NCBI GenBank assembly: GCA_030374765.1
Contig: JARGXX010000068.1
Location: 1,240,001 to 1,304,000, forward strand
Direction: 5' to 3'
Source: Agarophyton chilense
Lineage: Eukaryota; Rhodophyta; Florideophyceae; Gracilariales; Gracilariaceae
DNA length: 64,000 nt
This document shows, piece by piece, positions 9,901 through 20,673 of the stretch. The notes under the pieces were generated by a model, which saw only the letters and a list, made by a program, of their open reading frames with translations, did no database searches and had not been told where the DNA came from. Within the stretch, counting starts at the first letter, position 1. Every line of letters starts with the position of its first letter. Both the position numbers and the translations under genes were made by a program.

Positions 9901-11053
9901 AATAAGAACTGAAGTTGTGAAAAATAATTTAGTCTGCAAAAATGTATAACTTGAGTATTTGTCGGAGCTTCTGGTCACGAAAGGTCTCTCAGGTTGTGGT
10001 CAACTGTTTCAATTCCACAGTTTCTCCGGATCTCGACGTGTTTATGGCCATCATTTGTAGATATCGAATTCCTGAACCACGTTTTGTGGTATAAATTGAT
10101 CTCACAAGTTGTTCAGAACCTTGTCACGCTACAGAATGTCTTGAAAACTATATTGCCTCTTCACAAGCATCGAGACGCAACCTTTTACTGAAACTTCCGG
10201 ATTGTAAACTAGTTGAATTGAGAAAGGAAGTATTTACATATTTTGATAATAAATTCTCGTTATGACATGCTGAATTCATAATATGTATGTAGTATCAATT
10301 TCTTACTAATCAGGTTGTATGTTTATCGTCATTGATTCATTGGCTTTAGTCTGAGTAAAAGAGAAACGAATTAAGTTTTAACATTGTTAAGTAGAAAGAA
10401 ATAGCAATCCAAATCTAAACCTTTATTTCTTTGTAAGGTATCGATTCCAAAACTAGTCTGAAACATATTTCGGGTTTGCTGCGTTTCCTCAAGTATATCA
10501 ATATTTCTAAGATCATCTCCACCGGGGCATGGACAAATACGAAATCATCACATTTGCTCTAATTCACCTGTTTCACTATCATACTAATCGAGCTAGCTAG
10601 AGCATGTCCGCTGAACCTGTCAATGTGTCAAATAAGCAGAATTTCTAAATGCAAATCGAGCGAATTTGCCCCGACGGCCCTTCGCCTGGTGCTATCAAAT
10701 CATATTTTTGCAAGCTACCCATTGCTCAAGACTAATTATATTTCGCAGCAACACCCGTAGAACCCGCACAACTCCATGTTTACGACATAGATGAAAGTCG
10801 ACGAACACCAGGAGTTTTTGTAAAGAACCTTGCTGTCGCACTTTTCAATCCTCATGACGAAGCTCGTCTTTCTATTGACGTCTCTCTCTATATCTACTTG
10901 TAGAGCAATGCCCGGCGACGGGAAGTACCCTATGGAAAGTTCGAAACCCACTCTCAAAGAGAGGCAGTACAGAAACAAGAGCCCTCGTGACTCCACAGGT
11001 GTGGGCCTGACTACAAAAGAGATTCAGGTAAACCTACAAGGTGGGAAGAACAG
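9901..11053. other. AT-rich intergenic sequence
   Basis: No frame with coding character and no repeats that I can see. Confidence 0.5.
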
Positions 11054-11690
11054 GCCTGCAGAGCTGTAGGACAATGCCCCCAAGGGGGAAAACCTACGAA
11101 GACGTCCGGATCTTCCTCTCACGAGGTAACCGGCGCGGTAGAGCCCTCCCAGGGATCGGCGCGCAATGCCGGGTGTAAGCCGGAGCCGAACCGTCGCGAC
11201 GGGCGCAGGGAGGCTGAAAGAAGCCGAGAATATCCGCCGAAGCGGTGCTTGCGTATCCTCTGAGGAGGCAAAACCCACGAGAGTGGCGAGCACGAAAGGT
11301 GTCAGTGCGAACTGCAAGAGCGGGAATTGCCCAATGAAGGGGAGGAAAAGGGAAGGAAAATGGGAACGGAGGCAAGAGGGCGAGGTTGACCACGAGTCGA
11401 AAGAGGGGACTCGGGAATAGCCGGCACTGCCGGGTGTAGCAAACCGTATACACGGGCGGAACCACGAAAGTGGGAATAGATACCCAACACACGAAGGCTG
11501 CTTGAACGTCCAAGGGGGTTGGGAAGCCGTGCACCACGGGAAATCCCTCCGTAAGGAGTTGTATATCCGCGCAGGCGGTTCGACCCAGAGCCAAGATCTG
11601 GAAGACCAAGATCACCCTTGTTGGGGAGACTTTACTGGACCGGCGGCCGCGAGGCCGGCAGCCTAAGTACTGTAGTCACCGTAGAATAGA
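11054..11690 (+). other. Dense array of short stem-loops, candidate structured RNA
   Basis: At least ten perfect 4-5 bp stems with short loops lie in about 420 bp. Five have GNRA tetraloops when read on the plus strand: CCAC-GAGA-GTGG (11275-11286), CAGT-GCGA-ACTG (11303-11314), CCAC-GAAA-GTGG (11462-11473), CTCC-GTAA-GGAG (11547-11558) and GGCC-GCGA-GGCC (11645-11656). Others are CCGC-CGAA-GCGG (11234-11245), CCGGCACTGCCGG (11421-11433), CCGT-ATAC-ACGG (11444-11455), CCGC-GCAG-GCGG (11567-11578) and CCAGA...TCTGG (11585-11601). A 173-codon minus-strand open frame crosses the block but has no protein character. A diverged copy of its 3' core lies at 47689-47743. Function unknown; transcription is not shown. 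Confidence 0.5.
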
Positions 11691-11925
11691 ATAAATAAAG
11701 TCTATCCTAAATAGCTAAATGTCCGTCTAACAAAGGGGCCAGTCTGGCGGCCACGTGTCGCGCGGGCGGTGCGGCCACGTGTATGGCACCCGGTCCCGCC
11801 GGTGCATCACCGGCGTTCCGGCCATCGCCGTGAAGACGGATTACTCCTACTCATAACGAGGTTGCACGCCGGAGGCTCCGGAAAAAACTTAAGTTCGCAA
11901 AAACCTCTCTGGAGGACGTTGCTCT
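11661..11925. other. GC-rich spacer
   Basis: It contains the palindrome CCGGTGCATCACCGG near 11808-11822 and two GGCCACGTGT motifs (about 11749 and 11772). No gene is seen. Confidence 0.4.
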
Positions 11926-12996
11926 TCACATGTTATCGATTTCAGACTTGGAATAAGTCTTACATGTGGTCTTCGGCGACGAGGTCAGGTTCCGAATTAG
12001 AGTCACAGCGTCATCAAAGTTGAGTTTACAACGATTACCCGTCGAGGACATGTCAGTCTCCGCGCTGCGAGAGTCCGTCTTTTCCGAGAAATAGCGCTCA
12101 AGTTCGGATCTTTCGTTCAACCACACAAATAGTCTGTTTGTGAGCGCGAGGCCTTTGCTACGAACGGAGGCTGCATTATCGGAAGATATCGCACGTCTTT
12201 CGTCCTGATGAATTAAGGCCTTCAGGCCAGCAAACATTTTTAAACTGTTGGAGAGAGAGTCTTTTATGATCGAAATCTTTTCTTGAATCTCCAACTCTTG
12301 TCATGCTTCTGCTGAAGCAAACGGTTGGAACTTTGCGTTTGTAAGAGTCTCCTCACTGAGAATGGCATTTTTGAGGAGGATGCTTGCAAGCACTTCGCCA
12401 ATTTGAGATGACGCTGAAACACCGACGTGCATCAGAAGCTCTGCCGCAATTCCGCGAAAACGTGATGCAAATGAGTTCAAATCTTCGGTCCGAAGGCGAC
12501 GACAGGACGCTACGTCATTGAAGGATGAGATGAGTCTTGTCACCACTTCGATCGGTGCTTCAACGACTATAAGCTTTACAATTTGCTCAACAGCTTCGAG
12601 TTGATTGTTCTGCCTATTGTTGATCAGTTTGTGCTCCTGAGCCTCTTCGACGATTGAGTTTTTCTCACGAGGCAGACCACGGTCGTATAAGTGTCGAGCA
12701 AGAGTATCATAGACTGTCTTGTACAGTCTGTCTGAGCCTTGACGGGAAGCAGCTTGGATAATATCCACCCATCGTGAAATGTCACGGTGATATTCCTACA
12801 AATCGCTTGTGGGGTTGAAGAGCAGAGGGTCGGTTCGAGTAAAAGGTTTCGTATTGCCCTGGGCTGGGCCCATAACTTTTGGAACGTGGAACATCGTTGC
12901 AGCGCGCAGGACAATACGACGGGGAAGAATTGTCAGCGATCGGGGACCCATTGTTCTCGCGTGTCGGTGTCCCCCGCACTCGGCGCGAACCGGCAA
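11926..12996 (-). pseudogene. Retrotransposon gag relic (helical gag)
   Basis: A single minus-strand frame with two internal stops (TAG near 12796, TGA at 12299-12301). It reads MFHVPKVMGPAQGNTKPFTR, then EYHRDISRWVDIIQAASRQG, LNSFASRFRGIAAELLMH, IGEVLASILLKNAILSEETL, and a second helical part RLFVWLNERSELERYF. The NSFASRFRGIA block and the helical layout resemble retrotransposon gag proteins. No zinc knuckle or pol follows, and no LTR is identified. It differs from gag of the two gypsy elements here. Assignment to a lineage is uncertain. Confidence 0.5.
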
Positions 12997-14679
12997 GCGC
13001 GTTGTGGAGTTTTATTGTAGGCTCATATAACACTGCGGCTGCGATCTCCGCTAGTAAGGTACGTAAGTTGGTGGCTTACGTCAGCCTTTCAACATCTTCA
13101 ACGAATATTTTTCTTCATGACACAACTGTTGAGTTGCGTAAGAATGGAATCCGTGGAACGGTTACAACAGGAACTCTTATCCACTCTGTTTGTAGCACTT
13201 TTCGATCAAGGTTCTGCGAGCTCACGAGTTCTTGAACTGGGGCAACTGTAATTCAACCGCATCGATGTGATCCTTGTTCTTGCTCCATACACTTTGGATA
13301 CTGGGTTGCACTGTGTGGATATCTTTCTTTAAGTTATTCCTGAATTCGTATTTTCGTCATTTAGGTTGACATTTTTCTTTCTTTCTAATCATCTCTGTAT
13401 TGTCTTGTCCTGTTGTAACGTCGATCGCTAGAATGGGTTTGATTGAGGACGATTTGTGTCTTTTTTTTTTCTGCCATCCGGTTGTAAGAGAACCAAACAC
13501 ATACAATCATGAAGTTCTGATATTGAACTCATGTATGGTAAGGGCTCCAACTCAATAGAACGTGCACTTGCGTGATAGAGATTTGAATTTTTCCACAATG
13601 TCGAAGATAATGATGTAAGTACTCATGGGGAACTGTAGTTATGAAAGATTTCATTTACAAATTCCCACAGATTGGACCCTATTATCCTGTTACAGGTGAA
13701 GGTGAAAAGGAAAAGATGTAGCATCATTTTCGGATGACGCGCCAAGTTGTCGGATGGTTGTTCCCTGTGATGATGATGGATGTTAAATATCGGAGGAAAG
13801 TTACGATTTGTTCTCTGTTGTCGGACAGTTGGACTGCAGGCTTCATTCTTCAATCGTTTTCTTGACTTCCATCCTAAGCAGGCCATCATCTTCTTTATTA
13901 TGCTTGTTGTGTTCTAATCCCTGGAAAAACAGAGATCTAAACGTTACTCTACAAATATTTCTCTTTTCTTAAGAAGGGCAAAATCTTTCGTGGCGCTTCG
14001 ACGTCTACCTCGATATCCTGGAAAATTTTCTCGACGGCTTTAGCAGGTCATAAAGCGTGTTGTACATCTTTCTCAGCCGTAGCCAACCAGTCAAGCTAAA
14101 CCCGAGAGAATTTCGTAATAGTAAGTCTATTTTCAGGTACAATCCTACGAAAGCAGATGAAACGTTGTCATTCATGTCATTCCCATCGTTTGTAGATTTG
14201 TGGAGGGCCAAACCACCACTTCCACTATCATGCTTTTTTTGCACTCAGGTTTTATCAGGCTGCTGGACGGAAGCAACGCAATAGTAAACACACTCCCCCA
14301 AGAAAAGCGGCAGTGAGCAGATTGTGGAGAGCCTCCCGTTTTACAGACATTGCGTGCCTTTCTTTGTTGAATAGGTGAAGGGAAAAGGGATGGCAGACTG
14401 TCAACCTCTTTACTTGCTTTTGAATTAAACGAAGTCTAAATATATTCTGACTTTTTTTTCTGTTTCTCATTCGCCATCCGCACAATATATCAAAGCCCCA
14501 TGGCTGTGAGTTATAATGGAAGAAAACCTGATAGAGGGTGACCTCTACCTCAAATGTGTCTCGGCAATTTCTGTTCAGGAATAATTCCAGCGAGCACACA
14601 CTTGATAAGAAGACACACATGCGAGCTGTTCGGTGCTTTCTTCGCTTTTTGCAGATGCAGCCGGTTTACCTTGCCGCCG
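12997..14679. other. Intergenic, boundary between transposon block and gene island
   Basis: No convincing gene; only short AT-rich frames. The plus-strand part after about 14,500 may be the promoter or leader of the YHM2-like gene. Confidence 0.4.
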
Positions 14680-15087
14680 ATGAATTGGGATATGTACCGC
14701 TACGTCTACCATTTTGTACACTCCACCATCTTACATCATGGTGTGGTGATCGACGGATTGGCTATTTTCCTTGGTCTCGGGTTGCTTTTTGGCCCTGTAA
14801 TTCATGAATTTGCAGCAGCTCGAGAACACATCAACTCTTCGCGCCTCTGGCGCAAAAGTCGTGCAATTGAGATTGATTCAGTCCTCTTCGGCGTTCAGCG
14901 ATCAGTGATCGCAGCCCGATCAATTGACGCCTGTACATCACGTATAACTTGCGCGCCCGTCATTGAAACGAAAGCAGCACAGGAATTGGATAGACTGAAG
15001 CTGCAATCATGGCACCAAGTGGGAAGAAGTCTGCCAAAGATGTTCGCAACGGGGCTCTGCTGCAGATGGCGGAAGCCGCTACATTAG
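14680..15087 (+). CDS. Upstream overlapping ORF (135 aa), uncertain
   Basis: It opens at an ATG at 14680 that follows a TTTTTGCAG acceptor-like sequence, and overlaps the first 79 bases of the YHM2-like gene in another frame. The product has one hydrophobic stretch (VVIDGLAIFLGLGLLFGPVI, about residues 22-41), followed by a charged region. It could be an upstream ORF on the YHM2 transcript, a separate small protein, or chance. Confidence 0.2.
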   Translation: MNWDMYRYVYHFVHSTILHHGVVIDGLAIFLGLGLLFGPVIHEFAAAREHINSSRLWRKSRAIEIDSVLFGVQRSVIAARSIDACTSRITCAPVIETKAAQELDRLKLQSWHQVGRSLPKMFATGLCCRWRKPLH

Positions 15088-15866
15088 GACTCCCGTTGGA
15101 GGTATGGAAAACGCGTATGGGGCGCTTTCGAACCGAATCAACAATCGAGGCATTCAAGAATGTATACTCATCTGCCGGCGGAGGGATGAATGGGGTGGGC
15201 GCATTTTGGCGTGGATTCAGTCCTAAGATGGTTGAAAGCGCAACGAAAGGGGCCGTGCTGATGGTGGCGAAGGAGACTCTGAGAGATGCCGGAACGAATG
15301 CTGGCCTGCCTCCGTTCGCTGCCGCTGTGCTTAGTGGAGCTGGTGGAGGCGTCTGCCAAGTGGTTGTAATGGGCCCCTGCACATATCTTGTTACAGCGGC
15401 CGTTACGGGGGGTGGATCAACATCAGGCGTGGAATTGGCGAAGCAGACGTATACCAAGAGTGGAATTCGCGGGTTCTATCCTGGTGGGAGCGCGATCGCC
15501 TTTCGTCAGGCCACGAACTGGGCGTCTCGACAGGGTTTGACGGAATGGGTGCGAATTCGCATGCGTAAATGGAAGTACGGGGATGATACCGCGAAGTTGA
15601 CAAAAGGCGAAGAAGGACTGTGTGGGGTGATTGGGGGAACAATGTCAAGCTGGAACCATCCCTTCGAAGTCGCCCGCATTGAGATGCAGGCTAGGGCGAA
15701 TGCTGGGCAATCATCATTGGGACTGGGTCAGGTTTTGAGAATGGTGGTGAAGGAGCAGGGCCCACTAGGTCTGTTCCAAGGAGTAATCCCTCGCATTGGA
15801 CTGAATATATGGCAGACGCTGTTTATGGTGAGTCTAGTTCATGTAATAGGAGACATTAAGAAGTAA
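15009..15866 (+). CDS. YHM2: Mitochondrial citrate/oxoglutarate carrier, YHM2 type
   Basis: A 285-residue member of the mitochondrial carrier family (SLC25), a usual length. Yhm2 proteins exchange citrate for 2-oxoglutarate across the inner membrane, exporting citrate and supporting cytosolic NADPH; yeast Yhm2 was also described as an mtDNA-associated protein. Diagnostic stretches are VRNGALLQMAEAATLGLPLE near the N terminus, the first carrier motif LPLEVWKTRMG (about residues 28-38), FWRGFSPKMVESATKGAVLM, GGGVCQVVVMGPCTYLVTAA in the second repeat where the usual Px[DE] motif is replaced, FYPGGSAIAFRQATNWASRQ, and the third motif WNHPFEVARIEMQ. The ATG has good context (GCAATCATGG) and the frame is uninterrupted. 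It is convergent with the EXD1-like gene. Assignment rests on remembered family sequence patterns and is strong. Confidence 0.88.
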   Translation: MAPSGKKSAKDVRNGALLQMAEAATLGLPLEVWKTRMGRFRTESTIEAFKNVYSSAGGGMNGVGAFWRGFSPKMVESATKGAVLMVAKETLRDAGTNAGLPPFAAAVLSGAGGGVCQVVVMGPCTYLVTAAVTGGGSTSGVELAKQTYTKSGIRGFYPGGSAIAFRQATNWASRQGLTEWVRIRMRKWKYGDDTAKLTKGEEGLCGVIGGTMSSWNHPFEVARIEMQARANAGQSSLGLGQVLRMVVKEQGPLGLFQGVIPRIGLNIWQTLFMVSLVHVIGDIKK

Positions 15867-16471
15867 TGCACGTTGGTGAGAGAACAAGTAGGTTGGAAGT
15901 GAAAAGATGAATGTGGCGTGCTGGGTGCGGTGAGTACCGGTGCAGTTCGAAGTTGCGAATTTGGCGTTAAGATGACTGGGGTTGATATCCGGTTCTACTA
16001 TAGCTGCAATGTGCTGATTAAGGGCATCTTGCTCGGAACCGTGTTGAGTAGAGTCGCGTGATACGTATCAATCTCTAGATGATTGCTCCAAATTGATTTT
16101 GCATGCACTCCTCCAAAGCTTAAGATAACGCCTATGGATCAGCTCGGAGTCAGAGAGAATCAAAGCATGGTGATATGTGCACTCATTTGCATACTCGCTT
16201 TCAACTCGCGTGGCAGTGCTACGAGCTAGCTGAAGCCGTACCGACAAAGGCATTGTGGGTATGTGGCAGATACATATGATGTGCGTATTAGTTGTGAAGG
16301 GGTCAGACGTGATATGTCAATAACAGCAGTGTGGGCGTACACAACAATACCACACAAGATGTGGGCACGGATTGTGAGAATGTGCGAGACGCAGATGACA
16401 GAAAGGTGAACCAGAAGAGGAAAAAAAGTGCGTGTAACACATGATTGTGCTCAGTGGTTGCGGTGAGTTTG
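15867..16471. other. Convergent 3' intergenic region
   Basis: It separates the 3' ends of the YHM2-like and EXD1-like genes. No further feature is seen. Confidence 0.5.
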
Positions 16472-17494
16472 CTATCCTTGCATGACCTGGACAACTAGGG
16501 AACGATCAAAGGTAAAGTTTCGTAGCGGGTCGGCAGCTTGCACTTTTTCAATTCGCTTGACGGTATCAAAAGCAAGGCGTTCACGACGGGCGACGCGAGC
16601 CATTTGTTCGTACTGGCGTTGAGCTTTTTTCGGTCCATGCTCGTCGTCGCGAAAGACAGAAAGATAGAATTGAGATTGGTTTAGAACAAGTGGCCATGCA
16701 TTTTTGTCGGCTGAATGGATGTACTTGGAAAGCAAGTTGGTTATGGAGAGTAAGTGTTGCACGTCAAGGCGGGCATATTGCAAGGCTTGTGGCGACAAGG
16801 GGCGACGGTACCAAAAGTCATCATCGCCCTTCATGCTTGTTTTGATGGCGTTCTTCATGCAGAGATCTTGTTCAGTGACAGAGGTGAACTTCTTGAGAAG
16901 GGTCTTGAGGCTGACCGGAAGGCCTTGTGGCATGCCTCTGACGGTTCGCAACACGGCGAAAACGACCTGTGTGTCAATGACCGGGCCCAGTTTGACACCA
17001 AACTGGTGATACAGAGCATCGGAGTCGTTTCGGCAATCATGCATGACCTTGTAAACGTCGCGGTTCTCAAGAAGTTGCTTGAGGCCACCCTGCTGAAACA
17101 TGTTTTCGGCATGGGCGGGCTGGGACGAAACGAGATCAAAAACGAAGACGTGATGCGGGGAGGCAACCTGCAAAAGGCACAAACGGCCCGTTCTGGAGAG
17201 CGCAACGCCCTCGCAATCGACAGCGACGCGCTTGAAGGCGGAAAGAACTTGCATGGCGTCGGCGCACTCGGCGACGGAGGTGACGTAGCGCAGCTGCAGA
17301 GCATCGGGGCGGTCTGGATGAGGGGAGCGACGCGGCTTGGTGCGCGACTGGCGGCGCGGGGCGGGGAACTTGGGGCGGTTGGTAGGCGCCACTGCATCGT
17401 GTCTGCGACGCGGCCTCTCAGGCGGGGCGAAGGCGCCGCGCTCGGAGAGCGGGACGTAAGCGGCGGAGGGGAGCTCGTAGCGCGACGCGGACAT
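16472..17494 (-). CDS. 3'-5' exonuclease domain protein, EXD1/Egalitarian-like
   Basis: 340 residues with a DEDDy-type 3'-5' exonuclease fold, which removes nucleotides from RNA or DNA 3' ends using two metal ions. Exo I is AVDCEGVALSRTGRLCLLQV (D and E present), Exo II is KVMHDCRNDSDALYHQFGV, and Exo III is YARLDVQHLL with the Y-x3-D pair, so all catalytic residues are present. The N-terminal 70 residues are Pro/Arg-rich and probably disordered. The C-terminal 80 residues are basic and helical. I chose the ATG at 17494 (MSASRYELPSAAYVPL), because upstream codons are low-complexity Pro/Ser/Arg. Family known from animals and plants: EXD1 (piRNA pathway) and Egalitarian; the substrate here cannot be inferred. 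Confidence 0.85.
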   Translation of the reverse strand: MSASRYELPSAAYVPLSERGAFAPPERPRRRHDAVAPTNRPKFPAPRRQSRTKPRRSPHPDRPDALQLRYVTSVAECADAMQVLSAFKRVAVDCEGVALSRTGRLCLLQVASPHHVFVFDLVSSQPAHAENMFQQGGLKQLLENRDVYKVMHDCRNDSDALYHQFGVKLGPVIDTQVVFAVLRTVRGMPQGLPVSLKTLLKKFTSVTEQDLCMKNAIKTSMKGDDDFWYRRPLSPQALQYARLDVQHLLSITNLLSKYIHSADKNAWPLVLNQSQFYLSVFRDDEHGPKKAQRQYEQMARVARRERLAFDTVKRIEKVQAADPLRNFTFDRSLVVQVMQG

Positions 17495-18425
17495 GGCGCA
17501 CGAAGGTAAAGGAGGGGGAACGGGAAACGGGCACGGGCGGGGAGATGGCGCGGCGATTGACGCTCGCGGGGGGGAAAGGGAGAGTGGGCGGGCGGCGGAT
17601 GGGGGGGGGACGAGTTGCGTTCCGACGAAGGCTGCGTTCCAAAGAAGGCGATCGCAAACGTACTCACACGCGCCAGTTGAAACACGCAACCATCTGTTGA
17701 CTGTTGACTGCGCTTGACGCGCCCACAGCGGGACGCGGCCAATGGCACTCATACACGTGACACATGTAGTTTACGCGCCGCGGAGCAAGCAACGTGGCAA
17801 CGTGGCAAATGCAGGGCGCCGCTCCTTGTGTCTCGCGAGCGCACCACGGTGTCGTGCAGGTGAGATGGCACTGATAGATAATTCAGACGCAGCGGCTTTT
17901 GAGGCTGCGCTCGCCAAACGTCTCAAAGTCATGCTGCTGTGTAGATAGATATATGTAAAGATAGCACAGCACTGTGGCGGGCAGCGTCGCTAGCTAGTAG
18001 AGCGCCACGCGCCGCAACCTCGCGCGCGACGATCGCGCACAGCTGGCCAAGCGTTTCGACGACGCGCGTCACCCGCTGCTCTCCGCGGCGTGTCGGCGGC
18101 GTGCAACTCATGTCGCGTGTTGTGTGAGTGCGCACGCGCGCCACGCGCTGTAAACGGCGACGGCGCCTGCGCGCCGTGAGCGTTTCACTTTGTGGCCGAT
18201 GGTTGTGTTTCGCGCGCCGCACGCTGCGCGTTTCTGCTTGTTGCTGCGCTTGGCGCTCCGCCGCCGCTCTTAATGGTCGCGCGCGCTCAATCGCCATGGG
18301 TCAAATCATGTCTCGAGCTGCGCTTCGCACTGAGGATTGCGCTTCGCTTTAAAGGTTGCTCTTGGCGCTGGGAGTTTCGCTTCGTGCTCTTGAGCTCGGT
18401 TGGATACTTGCAATTGCCCGCGGCG
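17495..18425. other. Divergent promoter region, GC-rich
   Basis: It separates the 5' ends of the EXD1-like gene and the first cysteine-rich gene. It contains G/C runs and a TATATG stretch near 17950. No gene is seen. Confidence 0.45.
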
Positions 18426-19160
18426 ATGCGCTTCGTGTGGGCCGCGTTGGTGGCCGCACTCGGCGTCTGCGCGCTGGGCAGGAGCGATCTGAACCCGTGC
18501 CACGGCGTCAAGAGCACGTACGGCAAGGGCGTCACCTGTGAGAAGGTGGAGTTTCCCGTGGGCATGTGCTCGGCCTGCAAGCTCAAGCCGTTCAACCCGT
18601 TCACTGGCAGTTTTTACAACTGTGCCGCCATCTTCGACTTGGATAACCCCGACTGTCAAGCCAAGCTGAAAAGGTACGCTGCTATCAACGCGCACTGCGA
18701 TCCCATCCGTCTGAGGCAGGTGCAGGATTTCAGCAACCCGTCGAATCGAAGAGGATTGGACTACTTTGTGTACTCGGTGTGTGAGGAGTGCTGCGATTGT
18801 GTGCCCATCGGAGCCAGGCAAAACCAGTACGTGTGGCGCGCCCAGAACAACCAGCTGCTCAACAGCAAGCGTGGAAACTGCCCGGCACACGCCTTTTACG
18901 ATCTCTGCGCCGTGTTGCCCAACATTCGATTCTCTAAAACCCCCGGCGGTCAGGATCACTGGGACTGGCCCAAGATCTGCCCGCTCATCACCAAGTGGCA
19001 GTTCTCGCCGGCGTCCAGGAACTGGCTTACCAAGTCCTACGTCAACGTGGATTGGAGAATCAGTCGCTTCCTCATCTGGTTCTTCTGGGACAATCATTGC
19101 GGCTACTGGCAGACGTGGAGGAACTGTGTCGCTCTGGAACACGCCCAAAAACGAGTGTGA
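18426..19160 (+). CDS. Secreted cysteine-rich protein, paralogue A
   Basis: 244 residues. The start MRFVWAALVAALGVCALGRS is a signal peptide; an upstream in-frame extension lacks support, and this start gives the same length as paralogue B (243). The mature part has 16 cysteines: NPC, VTC, MCSAC, YNC, PDC, AHC, the cluster VCEECCDC, GNC, DLC, KIC, HC and NC. All 16 have counterparts in paralogue B. Shared blocks include CSACKLKP, HCDPIR/V, RxGLDYF, QY and RGNCPAHAxYD. The C-terminal region is Trp-rich (WRISRFLIWFFW). I recognise no named domain. Secretion and multiple disulphides are inferred; function is unknown, with wall or extracellular roles possible. Confidence 0.8.
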   Translation: MRFVWAALVAALGVCALGRSDLNPCHGVKSTYGKGVTCEKVEFPVGMCSACKLKPFNPFTGSFYNCAAIFDLDNPDCQAKLKRYAAINAHCDPIRLRQVQDFSNPSNRRGLDYFVYSVCEECCDCVPIGARQNQYVWRAQNNQLLNSKRGNCPAHAFYDLCAVLPNIRFSKTPGGQDHWDWPKICPLITKWQFSPASRNWLTKSYVNVDWRISRFLIWFFWDNHCGYWQTWRNCVALEHAQKRV

Positions 19161-19941
19161 CTTTGCTGCCAACGCCCCTTTGGCCAATCTAACAAAATGC
19201 AGCAAACCATGCACCCGCTTCATCCCAAGTCGCGCAGCACCAGATAGTGGTACATGTCCTGTGTACGAAAGGAGCTTAGTAAATCGACCGCGTTGGCGCG
19301 CCATAGTCTGCGCGCCAAGTGTGTATCTTTACATACTACCGAGCCGATATTTTCGACCACAAGCCCGTCTCGTATTTGTCGCGCTTCAACTGAATAGTTT
19401 TCCTCTCTGCTCCACCTGTCTGGTGGCGTCGTTCTCCGCGCGAGTGGCGAGTGGACTGAATCAGTTTCACTACCGCCGCTCGCGAGTTTCCTCCGTTCTG
19501 CTTCGCTCTTGAACGCACAACATGCCACTGGTCGTTTGCTTCCGCCTCCCGCGCTTTTCGACCGCAGTTCGGAGTGCAATGTACGCTCCGTGCGCGTATG
19601 CGTGTGCGTGCTTCCGTGCCAGTAGAATCTGTTCGTTCCACCCATGTGCCGCACATACGATTGTTAAAAGCGGTTGAGCTATCAGTACTTGCTCTTGTAG
19701 TGATGTTCCAACAAAGATACCATTAGAAAGGAAACTCTTTTTGTTTACAAATCAGATTTACCAACGGTATTTTCACACTCTAAAAGGCTATCCTACAGTA
19801 CGCACATTACCTGTGGCTCACTTTGCACCAACCGCGCCCCGGTTACGATTACACGGTGTCCGTGTTGCCGTCAACGCGGAGCCTTCTCTAGCTAGCTAGC
19901 CTGCGCCGAACTGATCTTCCCCCACCATCCACCTCATCTGC
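19161..19941. other. Convergent spacer between the cysteine-rich paralogues
   Basis: 781 bp between the two stop codons. Long minus-strand frames are open here but lack protein character. Confidence 0.5.
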
Positions 19942-20673
19942 TCACAATCTCCTCTGCATGGTCTCCAACTTTACACAAGAGTGCCAAGTTTCGCGCACCC
20001 CGCACTCGCTAACCTCCACAAACGCGCCAAGGAATTTGCCCACCGCCGCGTCATACGTGACTTGATTGCGGTACAGCCAGTTTGTGTTCTCCGGCTTTCT
20101 CAGCCACGTCTTCAGCAGGGGGCACACCATGGGCGCCTTGATCTTTCGGGACTCACCTGGTCGGATCACCGCTCTAATACGCGGCCAAACTTTGCACACA
20201 TCGTATACTGCGTGTGCCGGGCAATTTCCGCGCCCCACATTGAACAGTTTTCCCATCGACTCACGGAAGCCGTATTGCGAGATATGCGTTCCTCTTGGAA
20301 TGCAGTCGCAACACTGCTCGCAGATGGAGTACATAAAGTAGTCAAGTCCCTGTCTAGCCTTTTCAGAACTCATCAGCTGTGACACTTGTTCCGTGCGAAC
20401 TGGGTCGCAATGTATGTTCAACTTGACATATTTTTCCAGCTCCGTGCGACAGCTTGTTGAGCGAATGTCGTAGATTGACGTACAGTCCTCAAAGTGACCG
20501 CCCGGTAGAATTGGTTTCAATTTGCACGCGGAGCATAGACCGGGTGGTATAGCTACAACACCGCACGTGACGTTAAATCCTTGTAACGACTTGTCGGCAT
20601 GGCACGGATTTTGGTTGGCTGCCGTGCCAACCACAAACGACAAAGCCGCAATCACTACCAGAGCCAAACTCAT
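19942..20673 (-). CDS. Secreted cysteine-rich protein, paralogue B
   Basis: 243 residues beginning MSLALVVIAALSFVVGTAAN, a clear signal peptide, then NPCHADKSLQGFNVTC. The 16-cysteine framework matches paralogue A at the 18.4-19.2 kb locus, including LCSACKLKP, CDPVR, RQGLDYFMYSICEQCCDC and RGNCPAHAVYDVC. The two genes are tail to tail. By eye, identity is highest in the cysteine-bearing core and low in the last 80 residues, where B lacks the tryptophans of A. This pattern indicates an old inverted duplication. No known domain is recognised. Confidence 0.82.
   Translation of the reverse strand: MSLALVVIAALSFVVGTAANQNPCHADKSLQGFNVTCGVVAIPPGLCSACKLKPILPGGHFEDCTSIYDIRSTSCRTELEKYVKLNIHCDPVRTEQVSQLMSSEKARQGLDYFMYSICEQCCDCIPRGTHISQYGFRESMGKLFNVGRGNCPAHAVYDVCKVWPRIRAVIRPGESRKIKAPMVCPLLKTWLRKPENTNWLYRNQVTYDAAVGKFLGAFVEVSECGVRETWHSCVKLETMQRRL

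Noticed and set aside
11094-11615. 173-codon minus-strand ORF across the stem-loop block
   Set aside because: Residue composition is erratic and no motif is seen. The hairpin pattern explains the sequence better.
16754-17509. 251-codon plus-strand frame over the EXD1-like gene
   Set aside because: Gly/Arg/Ala shadow of the exonuclease gene, which has all catalytic motifs on the other strand.
18306-19304. 332-codon minus-strand frame over cysteine-rich paralogue A
   Set aside because: Antisense shadow of a GC3-rich gene. The paralogue comparison supports the plus strand.
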